Positions 24,443-33,096 of a DNA stretch of 64,000 nucleotides are shown in pieces. Under the pieces are notes generated by a model. That model did not search any database and was not told the DNA's origin. It worked only from the letters and a program-made list of their open reading frames with translations. The stretch lies in NCBI RefSeq assembly GCF_004336805.1, contig NZ_SJXM01000010.1, forward strand, positions 55,316-119,315, in the 5' to 3' direction. Source of the DNA: Aeromicrobium sp. IC_218 (GTDB lineage Bacteria; Actinomycetota; Actinomycetes; Propionibacteriales; Nocardioidaceae). A program made the translations under genes and the position numbers. How positions within the stretch are numbered: the stretch's first letter is position 1; each line of letters opens with the position of its first letter.

Positions 24443-26113
24443 ATGACGGAGACGGCCGACCAGACCGACCAGACCACGCAGCACGCCGGGCAGATCGCCG
24501 TCGAGGTGGCTCGCGCGCACGGGGTCGAGCACATGTTCACCCTGTCGGGCGCCCACGTGTTCCCGCTGTACGACGGCGCCGTGAAGGCCGACCCGCCGAT
24601 GAGCATCGTCGACGTGCGCCACGAGCCGTCCGCCGTGTTCGCGGCCGAGGCGGTCGGCAAGCTGACCCGCAAGCCCGGCCTCGCCGTGCTGACCGCCGGC
24701 CCCGGCGTCACGAACGGCGTCAGCCCGCTCACCCAGGCCTACTTCAGCGGCTCCCCGCTCGTCTGCGTCGGCGGCCGCGCCCCGGCCGGACGCTGGGGCT
24801 CGGGCAGCCTGCAGGAGCTCGACCACCCGCCGATCCTGTCCACGGTCACCAAGTCCGCGCGCACCGCGCACACCGTCGAGGACGTCGGCCCGGCGCTCGA
24901 CGAGGCGTTCTCGCTCGCTGGCTCGTCCCACCGCGGCCCGGCCTTCGTCGACGTCCCCATGGACGAGCTGTTCAACAGCACGGCCACGCCCGCCCCGCGT
25001 CCGGCCGAGCGCCGCGTCATCGAGCCCGACGGCGACGCTCTGCGGGCCATCGCGCGGCTCCTGGCCGAGGCCGTGCACCCGGTCCTCGTGATCGGCAGCG
25101 ACGTGTGGCTCGACCACGCCGAGGACGCCGCGCTCCGGTTCGTCGAGCAGAGCGGTGTCCCGGTCATCAGCAACGGCATGGGCCGCGGCATCGTCCCCGG
25201 CGGCCACCCCCAGCTCGTCACCAAGGCCCGCGGACGTGCGCTCGGCCAGGCCGACCTGGTCGTCGTGGTCGGCACGCCGCTGGACTTCCGGCTCGGCTAC
25301 GGCGTCTTCGGCGGCAAGGAGGAGGCGCCGGTCGCGCGCACCGTCCACGTCGCCGACTCCCCCGAGCAGCTCGCCGGGCACGCCGAACTGGCCGGCGCGG
25401 CCGCGGGCGACCTCACCACCTGCTTCGACGTGCTGCTGGACGCCCTGCTCTCCGGCCCCAAGCCGCGCTGGGGCGACTGGCTGTCCAACCTGCAGGCGAC
25501 GGTCGCGCAGGCCACCGAGCGCGACGCCGCGCTGCTCTCGGCGGAGGCCGACCCGATCCACCCCGCGCGCATCTACGGCGAGCTGCTGCCTCGCCTGGCC
25601 GACGACGCGGTCGTCGTCGGTGACGGCGGCGACTTCGTGTCGTTCGCCGGCAAGTACGTCGAGCCCCAGCGTCCGGGCGGGTGGCTCGACCCCGGCCCGT
25701 TCGGCTGCCTCGGCGCCGGCATGGGCGCGGCGATGGCCGCCCGGCTCGTGCGCCCGTCCGGCCAGGTCGTGCTGCTGTACGGCGACGGCGCCGCCGGCAT
25801 GAGCCTCATGGACGTCGACACCCTCGTGCGGCACGACCTGCCGGTCGTCATGGTCATGGGCAACAACGGCGCCTGGGGGCTGGAGAAGGGCCCCATGCAG
25901 ATGCTCTACGGCTACGACGTGGCTGCCGACCTCGCGCCCCAGACCCGCTACGACCAGGTCGTCCAGGCCCTCGGCGGTGCCGGCGAGATGGTCACCGACC
26001 CGCGCGAGATCGGGCCGGCGCTCGACCGCGCCTTCGCCGCGAACGTGCCGTACCTGGTCAACGTCGTCACCGACGTGGCCGCCGCGTACCCCCGCCAGAC
26101 GTTCGGTGTCTGA
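24443..26113 (+). CDS. thiamine-diphosphate enzyme, acetolactate-synthase-like (IlvG type)
   Basis: A 556-residue ThDP enzyme with the three-domain plan of acetolactate synthases and oxalyl/2-hydroxyacyl-CoA lyases. The activating glutamate is E61 in VRHEPSAVFAAEA, and the ThDP-Mg loop runs from GDGAAGMSLMD (about 446) to the NN pair near 474. It resembles the M. tuberculosis IlvG-like paralogue rather than the main IlvB, and no small regulatory subunit gene is adjacent, so a role outside valine synthesis is possible. TAACCT ends 7 nt before the ATG, suggesting a leaderless mRNA. Confidence 0.85.
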   Translation: MTETADQTDQTTQHAGQIAVEVARAHGVEHMFTLSGAHVFPLYDGAVKADPPMSIVDVRHEPSAVFAAEAVGKLTRKPGLAVLTAGPGVTNGVSPLTQAYFSGSPLVCVGGRAPAGRWGSGSLQELDHPPILSTVTKSARTAHTVEDVGPALDEAFSLAGSSHRGPAFVDVPMDELFNSTATPAPRPAERRVIEPDGDALRAIARLLAEAVHPVLVIGSDVWLDHAEDAALRFVEQSGVPVISNGMGRGIVPGGHPQLVTKARGRALGQADLVVVVGTPLDFRLGYGVFGGKEEAPVARTVHVADSPEQLAGHAELAGAAAGDLTTCFDVLLDALLSGPKPRWGDWLSNLQATVAQATERDAALLSAEADPIHPARIYGELLPRLADDAVVVGDGGDFVSFAGKYVEPQRPGGWLDPGPFGCLGAGMGAAMAARLVRPSGQVVLLYGDGAAGMSLMDVDTLVRHDLPVVMVMGNNGAWGLEKGPMQMLYGYDVAADLAPQTRYDQVVQALGGAGEMVTDPREIGPALDRAFAANVPYLVNVVTDVAAAYPRQTFGV

Positions 26114-26624
26114 CGTCCGGGTCCGCCCGGCGCGCCCCGAGGAGCTCGAGCGCGTCGGCGCGGTCACCGTGGCCGGCTACGAGGCCGACGGGTACCTCAC
26201 GCGTCCCGACGGCACGTACGACGACGTGTACGCGGCCCGCCTCGCCGACGCCGCCGGCCGGTCCCACGACAGCCTCGTGCTCGCGGCCGTCGACGGCGAG
26301 CGGCTGCTGGGCACCGCCACCTGGTGCCCGCCGGGCTCGTCGTGGCGCGAGCTGGGCGCCGGACCCGACCACGGCGAGATCCGCATGCTCGCCGTCGCGC
26401 CGGACGCGCGCGGCCGCCGGGTCGGGTCGGCCCTGCTCGACGCCTGCCTGGACGAGGCCCGGTCCGCGGGGCTGACCGAGGTGCGGCTGTGCTCGCTGCC
26501 GGAGATGACGACCGCGCACCGGCTCTACGCCGCGCGCGGGTTCGAGCGGCGCCCCGAGCTGGACTGGAGCCCGTTCCCGGACGTGCTGCTGTGGGGGTTC
26601 GGGCTGCGCCTGACCGCCGGCTGA
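26106..26624 (+). CDS. GNAT-family N-acetyltransferase
   Basis: A 172-residue acetyltransferase. The acetyl-CoA-binding motif is IRMLAVAPDARGRRVGSALL, with the C-terminal strand at LYAARGFERRPE. The GTG start lies 8 nt inside the end of the ThDP-enzyme gene, so the two are translationally coupled and may act on related metabolites. The substrate is unknown. Confidence 0.85.
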   Translation: MSDVRVRPARPEELERVGAVTVAGYEADGYLTRPDGTYDDVYAARLADAAGRSHDSLVLAAVDGERLLGTATWCPPGSSWRELGAGPDHGEIRMLAVAPDARGRRVGSALLDACLDEARSAGLTEVRLCSLPEMTTAHRLYAARGFERRPELDWSPFPDVLLWGFGLRLTAG

Positions 26625-26673
26625 CCGCGGAGCCGGTTTCGGCGTCACGGGTCCGGTGAGGAAGGATGGCCCG

Positions 26674-28404
26674 GTGCCTCGCCCCTCCCGCCCCGCCGCT
26701 CCTGCGGCCGGCGGACCGGGCGTGCCGCACACGGCCCGCCGGGTGGTGCTGGAGCCGTTCCGCCGCAACCGCGGCCTGCTGACGTCGGCCTACGTGCTGA
26801 CCGTCCTGTGGCAGCTCGGCGAGGCCGCCGTCCCGGTCATGATCGGCGTCGTCGTCGACCAGGGCATCGCGACCGGCGACCTCGGGCCGTTCCTCCTCTC
26901 GTGCCTGGGCCTGGGCCTGGTCTTCCTCGTCTTCAGCCTCAGCTACCGCTTCGGCGGGCGCATGGCGCTCCGCGTCCAGCAGGCCGAGTCGCACCGGCTC
27001 CGGCTCGAGGCCGCCGGGCACGTGCTCGACCCGCGCGGCGTCCGCGACGAGCAGCTGTCGGGCGAGACGCTGTCGCTGGCCACCTCCGACGCCGACAAGG
27101 TGACGATGCTGGTGCGCCAGCTCGGCTACACGATCGCCTCGCTCGTGACCGTCGTCGTCACCGCCGTCTACCTCGTCGGCGTCGACGTCACGCTCGCGCT
27201 CGTCGTGCTGCTCGGCCTGCCGGTGACGATCGCGCTCACCCAGGCCGTCTCCCCCGTCGTCGCCCGCCGCACCGAGCGCGAGCAGGCCGCCGTGGCGCGC
27301 GTCGCGGGGCTCGCGGGCGACCTGGTCGCCGGCGTCCGGCCGATCAAGGGCATCGGCGCCGAGGACGTGGCCAGCCACCGCTACCGCACGAGCAGCCGCG
27401 CCGCGCAGCGCTCGGCCGTGGTCACCGCGCGCTCGTGGGGCTACCTGAGCGGACTCACCACGTTCATCGCCGGCGCCTTCCTGGCCCTGGTCGCCTGGCT
27501 GGCCGGCAGCAAGGCGCTGGACGGCGACCTGTCGCTCGGCCAGCTCGTGGCGGTCGTGGGCCTGACCCAGTTCCTGGCGGAGCCGATCAAGCACCTGGGC
27601 GACCTCAGCGCCCAGGCCGCCTCGTCGTGGGCGTCCGCCCGGCGCATCGCGGCGTTCCTGTCCACCGAGCGCGACCTCGTCGACGGCACCGTGGCGGACG
27701 TGCCGGAGCGTCCGCGCGTCGAGCTCGCCGGCGTGACCCACGGCCGTCTGCGGGACGTCAGCCTCAGCACGTCCGACGGCGAGCTGCTCGCCCTCGCGGT
27801 CGACGACCCGGCCGCGGCGGCCGCGCTCGTGGCGCTGCTCGGCGGCGACGTCGTGCCGGACTCCGGCGAGGTGCGTGTCGGCGGGACGCCGGCCCACGCG
27901 CTGACCATCGACGCCCGCCGCCGCTCGGTGCTCGTCGTGCCGCACGCCGCCTACCTGCCCGAGGGGACGCTGCGCTCGGTGGTCGACCCGCTGGGCCGCC
28001 TGGGCGCCGACGAGCTCGACGCGGTGCTGGCCGCGTCGGCCGCCGAGGACGTCGTCGCCCTGCACGACACCGGGCTCGACCACGCCGTCCGGGCCCGGGG
28101 CGCGAGCCTGTCCGGCGGCCAGCGCCAGCGGCTCGCGCTCGCCCGGGCGCTCGCGGCCACGCCCGCGGTGCTCGTGCTGCACGACCCGACCAGCGCGGTC
28201 GACGCAGTCACCGAGCAGCGCGTCGCCGCCGGCCTGAGCGCCCTGCGTCGCGGCCACGGCGCGACCGTCGTGGTGACCAGCAGCCCCGCGCTGCTCGCCG
28301 CCGCCGACCGCGTCGTGTGGGTCCGCGACGGACGCGTGGCCGCGGAGGCCTCGCACGCGACCCTCCTGGCCGAGCCCGACTACCGCGAGGCGGTGCTGCG
28401 ATGA
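26674..28404 (+). CDS. ABC exporter half-transporter with ATP-site-degenerate NBD
   Basis: A 576-residue protein with an N-terminal six-helix ABC_membrane domain (about 25-310) and a C-terminal nucleotide-binding domain. The C signature LSGGQRQRLALARAL (about 479) and D-loop SAVD are intact. The P-loop is absent: where GxxGxGKS/T should stand the sequence is LAVDDPAAAAALVALL. The Q-loop glutamine is histidine (VVPHAAYL), the Walker B glutamate is lost (LVLHDPTSAVD) and the switch histidine is replaced (VVVTSSPALL). It therefore cannot form its own ATP site but supplies the signature to its partner. GAGGAAGG precedes the GTG start. Confidence 0.88.
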   Translation: MPRPSRPAAPAAGGPGVPHTARRVVLEPFRRNRGLLTSAYVLTVLWQLGEAAVPVMIGVVVDQGIATGDLGPFLLSCLGLGLVFLVFSLSYRFGGRMALRVQQAESHRLRLEAAGHVLDPRGVRDEQLSGETLSLATSDADKVTMLVRQLGYTIASLVTVVVTAVYLVGVDVTLALVVLLGLPVTIALTQAVSPVVARRTEREQAAVARVAGLAGDLVAGVRPIKGIGAEDVASHRYRTSSRAAQRSAVVTARSWGYLSGLTTFIAGAFLALVAWLAGSKALDGDLSLGQLVAVVGLTQFLAEPIKHLGDLSAQAASSWASARRIAAFLSTERDLVDGTVADVPERPRVELAGVTHGRLRDVSLSTSDGELLALAVDDPAAAAALVALLGGDVVPDSGEVRVGGTPAHALTIDARRRSVLVVPHAAYLPEGTLRSVVDPLGRLGADELDAVLAASAAEDVVALHDTGLDHAVRARGASLSGGQRQRLALARALAATPAVLVLHDPTSAVDAVTEQRVAAGLSALRRGHGATVVVTSSPALLAAADRVVWVRDGRVAAEASHATLLAEPDYREAVLR

Positions 28405-30158
28405 GCGCCCCCGCCGCCGAGCGGACGCTCCTGCCCGTCGCCGGACGGGGAGCGACGACCCGGCTGACCTTGCGGCTGCTGGCCCGCCGGCCGGTGGCCG
28501 CGACCGCCACCGTGCTCGGCTTCGTCCTGGCCGGGCTGGCCGGCGTCGTGTCGCCGTGGGCCCTCGGCGTCGTCGTGGACGTCGTCCGCGACGGTGGCAG
28601 CCGGGACGACCTGGCCACGCCGGTGCTGTCGATCGTCGCCGCCGCGCTCGTCGGTGCCCTGGCCGAGGTGGTGGCCGTCGGCGCCCTCGCCCAGACCGCC
28701 GTGCCCGCGCTCGCCCAGCTGCGCGAGGACGTGCTGGACCGCTCGCTGCGGCTCGACTCCGGACGCCTCGAGGCCGCGGGCACCGGCGACGTGATGGCCC
28801 GCGTCGGCGACGACGTCCGCACGGTCACCGACGCGCTCGACGAGGCCGTGCCGCTGCTGGTCGGCTCGCTCACCGCGATCGTCTTCACCGCCGGTGGCCT
28901 GTTCGCGCTCGACTGGCGGCTCGGCCTCGCCGGGCTGCTCGCGCTGCCGGCCTACGCCGCGTCGCTGGGCTGGTACCTGCCGCGCTCCGGCCCGTTCTAC
29001 CGCCGCGAGCGGGTCGCGCAGGGCGAGCGCGCCGAGGCGCTCATGGCCGGCGTCCAGGGTGCGGGCACGTGGCGCGCGTTCGGCCACGAGCGCCTGGCGA
29101 TGGAGCAGGTCGAGCGCACGTCCGACACCGCCCGCGGGCTGGCCCAGGACGTCTTCGTCATGCTCACCCGCTTCTGGGCCCGCATGAACCGCGCCGAGCT
29201 CGTCGGCATGCTGCTCGTGCTCGGTGCCGGGTTCTGGCTGGTGCGCGACGGTGCCGTCACCGTCGGCGCGGCGACCGCGGCCGCGCTGTACTTCCACCGC
29301 CTGTTCAACCCCATCGGCGCGGTGCTCATGGTCTTCGACGTCGTGCAGCGCTCCGGCGCCTCGCTGGCCCGGCTCGCCGGCGTCGCCCTGCTGCCCCGCG
29401 ACGAGACCGCGGCCCACGACCTGCCCGGCGCGCCGGCGCTCGTGCTGTCGGGTGTCGGCCACGCCTGGGAGCCCGGCGTGCCGGTGCTGCACGACGTCGA
29501 CCTGGCCGTCGCCCCGGGTGAGCGGGTCGCCCTGGTCGGCTCCACCGGCGCGGGCAAGACGACGCTGGCCGCCGTCGCCGCCGGTCTGGTGACGCCGACG
29601 TCCGGATCGGTCCGCCTGGCCGGGCGTCCGCTGGACGAGCTCGGGCCCGCGACCGTCCGCCGTCACGTGGCCGTCGTCTCGCAGGAGGTGCACGTGCTCA
29701 CCGGCACCCTGCGCGACAACCTCACCCTGGCCCGCGAGGACGCCGACGACGCCGACCTGCACGAGGCGCTGGACCGCGTCGGCGCGTCCGGCTGGCTGGC
29801 GACGCTGCCCGGCGGGCTCGACGCGCCCGTCGGGACGTTCGGCGTCGAGCTGACCGCCGCCCAGGCCCAGCAGGTGGCGCTGGCCCGCGTGCTGCTGCGC
29901 GACCCCGCCGTGGTGGTGCTGGACGAGGCGACCGCCGAGGCGGGCTCGGCCGGCGCCCGCGACCTGGAGGACGCCGCGCTCGAGGTCGTCCGCGGCCGCT
30001 CGGCCGTCGTCGTCGCGCACCGGCTCACCCAGGCGCGCACCGCCGACCGGGTCGTGGTGATGGAGGCCGGACGCGTCGTCGAGCAGGGCCCGCACGACGA
30101 GCTCGTCGCGGCCGAGGGACGCTACGCCGAGCTGTGGCGGGCCTGGACGTCGTCCTGA
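28401..30158 (+). CDS. ABC exporter half-transporter, catalytic partner
   Basis: A 585-residue membrane-ATPase fusion that overlaps the previous gene as ATGA. After about six membrane helices, the NBD has a perfect Walker A (VGSTGAGKTT), Q-loop (VVSQEVHV), Walker B with glutamate (VVVLDEATAEAG) and switch histidine (VVVAHRLTQ). Its signature, however, is LTAAQAQQVALAR instead of LSGGQ. Combined with the partner, exactly one complete ATP site can form, from this protein's Walker motifs and the partner's signature. The exported substrate is unknown; drug or lipid export is typical of the family. Confidence 0.9.
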   Translation: MSAPAAERTLLPVAGRGATTRLTLRLLARRPVAATATVLGFVLAGLAGVVSPWALGVVVDVVRDGGSRDDLATPVLSIVAAALVGALAEVVAVGALAQTAVPALAQLREDVLDRSLRLDSGRLEAAGTGDVMARVGDDVRTVTDALDEAVPLLVGSLTAIVFTAGGLFALDWRLGLAGLLALPAYAASLGWYLPRSGPFYRRERVAQGERAEALMAGVQGAGTWRAFGHERLAMEQVERTSDTARGLAQDVFVMLTRFWARMNRAELVGMLLVLGAGFWLVRDGAVTVGAATAAALYFHRLFNPIGAVLMVFDVVQRSGASLARLAGVALLPRDETAAHDLPGAPALVLSGVGHAWEPGVPVLHDVDLAVAPGERVALVGSTGAGKTTLAAVAAGLVTPTSGSVRLAGRPLDELGPATVRRHVAVVSQEVHVLTGTLRDNLTLAREDADDADLHEALDRVGASGWLATLPGGLDAPVGTFGVELTAAQAQQVALARVLLRDPAVVVLDEATAEAGSAGARDLEDAALEVVRGRSAVVVAHRLTQARTADRVVVMEAGRVVEQGPHDELVAAEGRYAELWRAWTSS

Positions 30159-30192
30159 CCCTCCCGTCGGCGCGGCCTCCTAGGGTGGCCCC

Positions 30193-30561
30193 ATGGCGAC
30201 CCTGACCCACACCGTCACCGAGGCCCACACCGCGCAGGCGGTGGGCAGCGGCGACGTCCCCGTCCTCGGCACCCCCGTCCTGCTGGCCTGGCTGGAGGCC
30301 ACCACCGTCGCGGCCCTCGAGACCGAGCTGACCCCCGGCACCACCAGCGTCGGCACCCGCGTGGAGGTCGAGCACTCCTCGGCGTCCGCGGTCGGGGCGA
30401 CGGTCACCACCACCGCCGACGTGCTGCGCCGCGACGGCCGGCTGGTCATCTTCACCGTCGCCGCGCACGAGGGCGCGCGCCTGGTGGCGTCCGGCGAGGT
30501 GCGCCGGGTCGTGGTCGACCGGGAGCGATTTCTCGCCCGTGTGACGCCTGTGGGAGACTGA
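30193..30561 (+). CDS. hot-dog thioesterase family protein (FlK-like)
   Basis: A 122-residue single hot-dog domain. The motif GTPVLLAWLEATTVAALE places the helix and glutamate of the FlK-type acyl-CoA thioesterases, followed by HSSASAVGATV and ending in a VFTVAAHEG-like strand (IFTVAAHEGARLVASG). It probably hydrolyses a small acyl-CoA. TAGGGT ends 6 nt before the ATG, so it is likely leaderless. Confidence 0.85.
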   Translation: MATLTHTVTEAHTAQAVGSGDVPVLGTPVLLAWLEATTVAALETELTPGTTSVGTRVEVEHSSASAVGATVTTTADVLRRDGRLVIFTVAAHEGARLVASGEVRRVVVDRERFLARVTPVGD

Positions 30562-30587
30562 GGCGTCGTACGTCAGAGGAGGACACC

Positions 30588-30662
30588 ATGGGCAAGACCG
30601 GACGCAAGCGCCGCGCTCGCCGCAAGAAGGGCGCGAACCACGGCAAGCGCCCCAACGCGTGA
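30588..30662 (+). CDS. 50S ribosomal protein bL37
   Basis: A 24-residue, extremely basic peptide that starts MGKTGRKRRARRKK and ends ANHGKRPNA. That C-terminal ANHGKRPN signature is characteristic of the actinobacterial ribosomal protein bL37. GGAGGACACC stands before the ATG, the strongest ribosome site in the neighbourhood. A T-tailed terminator follows. Genes this small are commonly missed by annotation. Confidence 0.9.
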   Translation: MGKTGRKRRARRKKGANHGKRPNA

Positions 30663-30682
30663 GCATCGCTCCCTGAGCAGAG

Positions 30683-30718
30683 AAAGACCCCCGTCGTCTC
30701 CGACGGGGGTCTTTGTCG
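30683..30718. terminator. intrinsic terminator after bL37
   Basis: A 14-bp perfect stem (AAAGACCCCCGTCG and its complement) with a TCTC loop, followed by TTTGTCGTT. It also lies 13 nt past the rsrA stop and can serve both strands. Confidence 0.92.
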
Positions 30719-30730
30719 TTCCGGGGCCGG

Positions 30731-30994
30731 TCAGCCCTCGCGCGTCTCGATCGTCACCTGCACGGTGCGGATGCTCAGCAGCACCCGGTCGCGCAGCGGG
30801 GCGGGGGCCGGCTCGCGGCACGAGCGGGAGACGACCTGCTTGACCAGGCGCTCCAGGTCGTACTCGGTCAGGCACTCCGAGCAGCTGTCGATGTGGGCCT
30901 GCACCTCCTCGCAGGAGGCGTCGTCCATCTCGTGGTCGATGAACAGGTAGAGCTTCTCCAGCGCCTCGGAGCAGTCGGGTCCGTCGCAGCTCAT
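30731..30994 (-). CDS. rsrA: redox-sensing anti-sigma factor RsrA (mycothiol system)
   Basis: An 87-residue zinc-binding anti-sigma factor. The ZAS motif is H34-x3-C38-x2-C41 (HIDSCSEC), with further cysteines at 3, 8, 28 and 59. Oxidation forms a disulfide, expels zinc and frees the sigma factor. It overlaps the sigma gene as ATGA, so the two are made in proportion. Confidence 0.94.
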   Translation of the reverse strand: MSCDGPDCSEALEKLYLFIDHEMDDASCEEVQAHIDSCSECLTEYDLERLVKQVVSRSCREPAPAPLRDRVLLSIRTVQVTIETREG

Positions 30995-31599
30995 GCCTTC
31001 TCACCCGCTCCCACGCGCATGCCCCGCTCGCGGGCGTAGTCGGCCAGGCTCTCGCGCAGCTGACGCCGACCACGGTGCAGCCGCGACATCACGGTGCCGA
31101 TCGGCGTGTCCATGATCTCGGCGATCTCCTTGTACGGGAAGCCCTCGACGTCGGCCAGGTAGACCGCCATGCGGAAGTCCTCGGGCAGGGCCTGCAGCGC
31201 GTCCTTGACGTCGCTGTCGGGCAGGTGCTCGAGCGCCTCCATCTCGGCGGACTTGAGCCCGGTGGACGTGTGCGCGGCCGCCGCGGCGATCTGCCAGTCC
31301 TCGACCTCGTCGGTCATCTGCTGGGGCTGGCGCTGCTTCTTGCGGTACGAGTTGATGTACGTGTTGGTGAGGATGCGGTACAGCCAGGCCTTGAGGTTCG
31401 TGCCGGGCTTGAACTGGTGGAAGGCGGTGAACGCCTTCGCGTAGGTCTCCTGCACCAGGTCCTCGGCGTCCTGCGGCGAGCGCGTCATGCGCAGGCCGGC
31501 GGAGTAGAGCTGGTCGAGGAAGGGCAGCGCATCGGCCTCGAAGCGCGCCTGGCGCTGCTCCGGGGTCTCGGTCTCGCGGACGTCCTGGTCGTCGGTCAT
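30991..31599 (-). CDS. sigR: ECF sigma factor SigR (SigH type)
   Basis: A 202-residue group IV sigma factor for thiol-oxidative stress. Region 2 runs through [18 protein letters not shown] and [12 protein letters not shown]; region 4 ends with [20 protein letters not shown]. It is followed directly by its anti-sigma gene. The ATG at 31599 gives the usual short form; the frame stays open upstream to a GTG at 31692 and an ATG at 31683, giving an N-terminal extension of 28-31 residues. TAGGCT at 31608-31613 could drive the short form and a SigR-type promoter at 31693-31719 the long one, as known for S. coelicolor sigR. Confidence 0.95.
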   Translation of the reverse strand: MTDDQDVRETETPEQRQARFEADALPFLDQLYSAGLRMTRSPQDAEDLVQETYAKAFTAFHQFKPGTNLKAWLYRILTNTYINSYRKKQRQPQQMTDEVEDWQIAAAAAHTSTGLKSAEMEALEHLPDSDVKDALQALPEDFRMAVYLADVEGFPYKEIAEIMDTPIGTVMSRLHRGRRQLRESLADYARERGMRVGAGEKA

Positions 31600-31719
31600 C
31601 ACTGTCAAGCCTACTGCCGACGTCCGACGGGCGCCGTCCGGCGAGCCCACGACGTCGGTGGGGCGTTCGAGGCATCCGATCATGCCTGTCACAACCGTGC
31701 CGGGGCCCGGCTTGTTCCC
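31600..31719 (-). promoter_or_regulatory. sigR promoters: housekeeping -10 and autoregulatory SigR site
   Basis: On the minus strand GGGAAC (31719-31714), 18 nt, then GTT (31695-31693) match the SigR consensus GGAAT-N18-GTT. About 10 nt downstream lies the ATG of the extended frame (31683). A separate TAGGCT (31613-31608) lies 8 nt before the short-form ATG and resembles the -10 boxes of other genes here. Confidence 0.7.
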
Positions 31720-31738
31720 GGCCCCGCCGGGACGCGGC

Positions 31739-32434
31739 TCACGCGGCCGGCAGCGGCTCGATCAGCTCGGGCGAGTCGTTGCGGACGTTGCCCACGGCGG
31801 TGCTCACCGGGTAGGCGTCGAGGCGTCCGGGCGCGGCCGGCACGAGCAGGTCGAGCAGCTCGGGGCCTGACGCGGTGGGGTCGAGCCAGGCCTCGTACGC
31901 CTCGCGCTCAACGACGAACGGCATGCGGTCGTGGATGCGGCCGAGCGAGTCCTCGGCGGTGGTGGTGATGACGGTGAAGCTGACCAGCCACTCGTCGTCG
32001 GTGGCCTTCCAGAACTCGTAGAGACCGGCCATGGCCAGCGGCGAGCCGTCCTTCGGGCGGATGAAGAACGGCTGCTTGCCGCCGTCGTCCTTGACGTACC
32101 ACTCGTAGTAGCCGGTGGCCGGGACGATGGCCCGCCGCGACGCGAACGCCTTCTTGTAGGCCGGCTTCTCGGCGACCGTCTCGACCCGCGCGTTGATCAT
32201 GCGGTTGCCGATCTTGGGGTCCTTCGCCCACGACGGCACCAGGCCCCAGCGGGCGGCGCGCAGCTGGCGCTGCACGGTGCCCTCGTCGTCGGGCCGGGCC
32301 ACGACGATCGCCTGGGTGTCGGTCGGCGCGACGTTGTAGGACGGCTCGAGGTCGACGAAGGAGTTGGCGACGCCGACCGCGAACTCGGTCTCGAGCGCAG
32401 CGGGCGTGAGGTTCGTGGCGTAGCGGCCGCACAT
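31739..32434 (-). CDS. SRAP (HMCES/YedK) abasic-site DNA-protein crosslink protein
   Basis: A 231-residue SOS-response-associated peptidase. After removal of Met1, Cys2 (MCGRYA) becomes N-terminal and forms a thiazolidine with abasic sites in single-stranded DNA. Family residues visible are NVAPT, the ARVET glutamate, GYYEW and the histidine of RIHDRMP. The gene is monocistronic and divergent from the DoxX gene. Its presence between sigR and aroA agrees with the mycobacterial order. Confidence 0.95.
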   Translation of the reverse strand: MCGRYATNLTPAALETEFAVGVANSFVDLEPSYNVAPTDTQAIVVARPDDEGTVQRQLRAARWGLVPSWAKDPKIGNRMINARVETVAEKPAYKKAFASRRAIVPATGYYEWYVKDDGGKQPFFIRPKDGSPLAMAGLYEFWKATDDEWLVSFTVITTTAEDSLGRIHDRMPFVVEREAYEAWLDPTASGPELLDLLVPAAPGRLDAYPVSTAVGNVRNDSPELIEPLPAA

Positions 32435-32503
32435 GCGTCCAGCCTGGCACAGCCCACCGACGAGCGGAGTTGCCCCGGACGCCAGAGACGGTAGAACGGA
32501 CCC

Positions 32504-32995
32504 ATGACCGTTCTCCGCGCCGTCGCCCGCCCGATGCTCGCCTCGATGTTCGTCTACGGGGGCGTGCAGTCGCTGCGCGCGCCGCAGCACGCCGCTCCCG
32601 CCGCCCAGCCGGTGGCCGACGCGCTCGGCAAGGCCGCGCCGTCGATGCCGGTGAGCGCCACCCCCGAGAACGTGGTGCGCGCCAACGCCGCCGTCCACGT
32701 CGTGGCCGGCCTCGCCCTGGCCACCGGCCGGTTCCCGCGCCTGGCCTCGTTCGCGCTCGCCTCGACCCTGCCCGCCACGACCGTCCAGGGACACCCGTTC
32801 TGGACGGAGTCGGACCCGCAGCAGCGGACCAACCAGACGATCCACTTCCTCAAGAACGTCTCGCTCATGGGCGGCCTGCTCATGGCCACGCTCGACCCCG
32901 ACCCGAAGAAGAAGATCCTCGCCCGCCGTGCGAAGGACAGGACGGTGCACGCCGTCCACGCCGCCGGCGACAAGGTCGACAGCATCCTGCACTGA
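32504..32995 (+). CDS. DoxX family membrane protein
   Basis: A 163-residue protein with about four hydrophobic segments and the DoxX features MFVYGGVQSL, ANAAVHVVAGLALATGRFPR and HPFWTESDPQQR-like loop before FLKNVSLMGGLLM. Such proteins have been linked to redox and membrane stress complexes. TAGAAC ends 6 nt before the ATG. A hairpin separates it from aroA. Confidence 0.88.
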   Translation: MTVLRAVARPMLASMFVYGGVQSLRAPQHAAPAAQPVADALGKAAPSMPVSATPENVVRANAAVHVVAGLALATGRFPRLASFALASTLPATTVQGHPFWTESDPQQRTNQTIHFLKNVSLMGGLLMATLDPDPKKKILARRAKDRTVHAVHAAGDKVDSILH

Positions 32996-33009
32996 CCCGG
33001 CGCGTCCCC

Positions 33010-33043
33010 GGACGGCGTCACGGCCTCGGCCGTGGCGCCGTCC
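33010..33043 (+). terminator. terminator after DoxX gene
   Basis: GGACGGCG plus CACGGCC pair with GGCCGTG plus CGCCGTCC across a 2-nt loop, with one T.G pair in the stem. Confidence 0.7.
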
Positions 33044-33096
33044 GTGCGTCGTGGCGTCGCACCGGGACGGGTCCGCGCGCCGATAGAGTGACGCCG

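Noticed and set aside
31600..31692. Upstream part of the sigR frame as the only start
   Set aside because: The short form is the conserved sigma-factor length, so I annotate that one and treat the extension as a possible second isoform.
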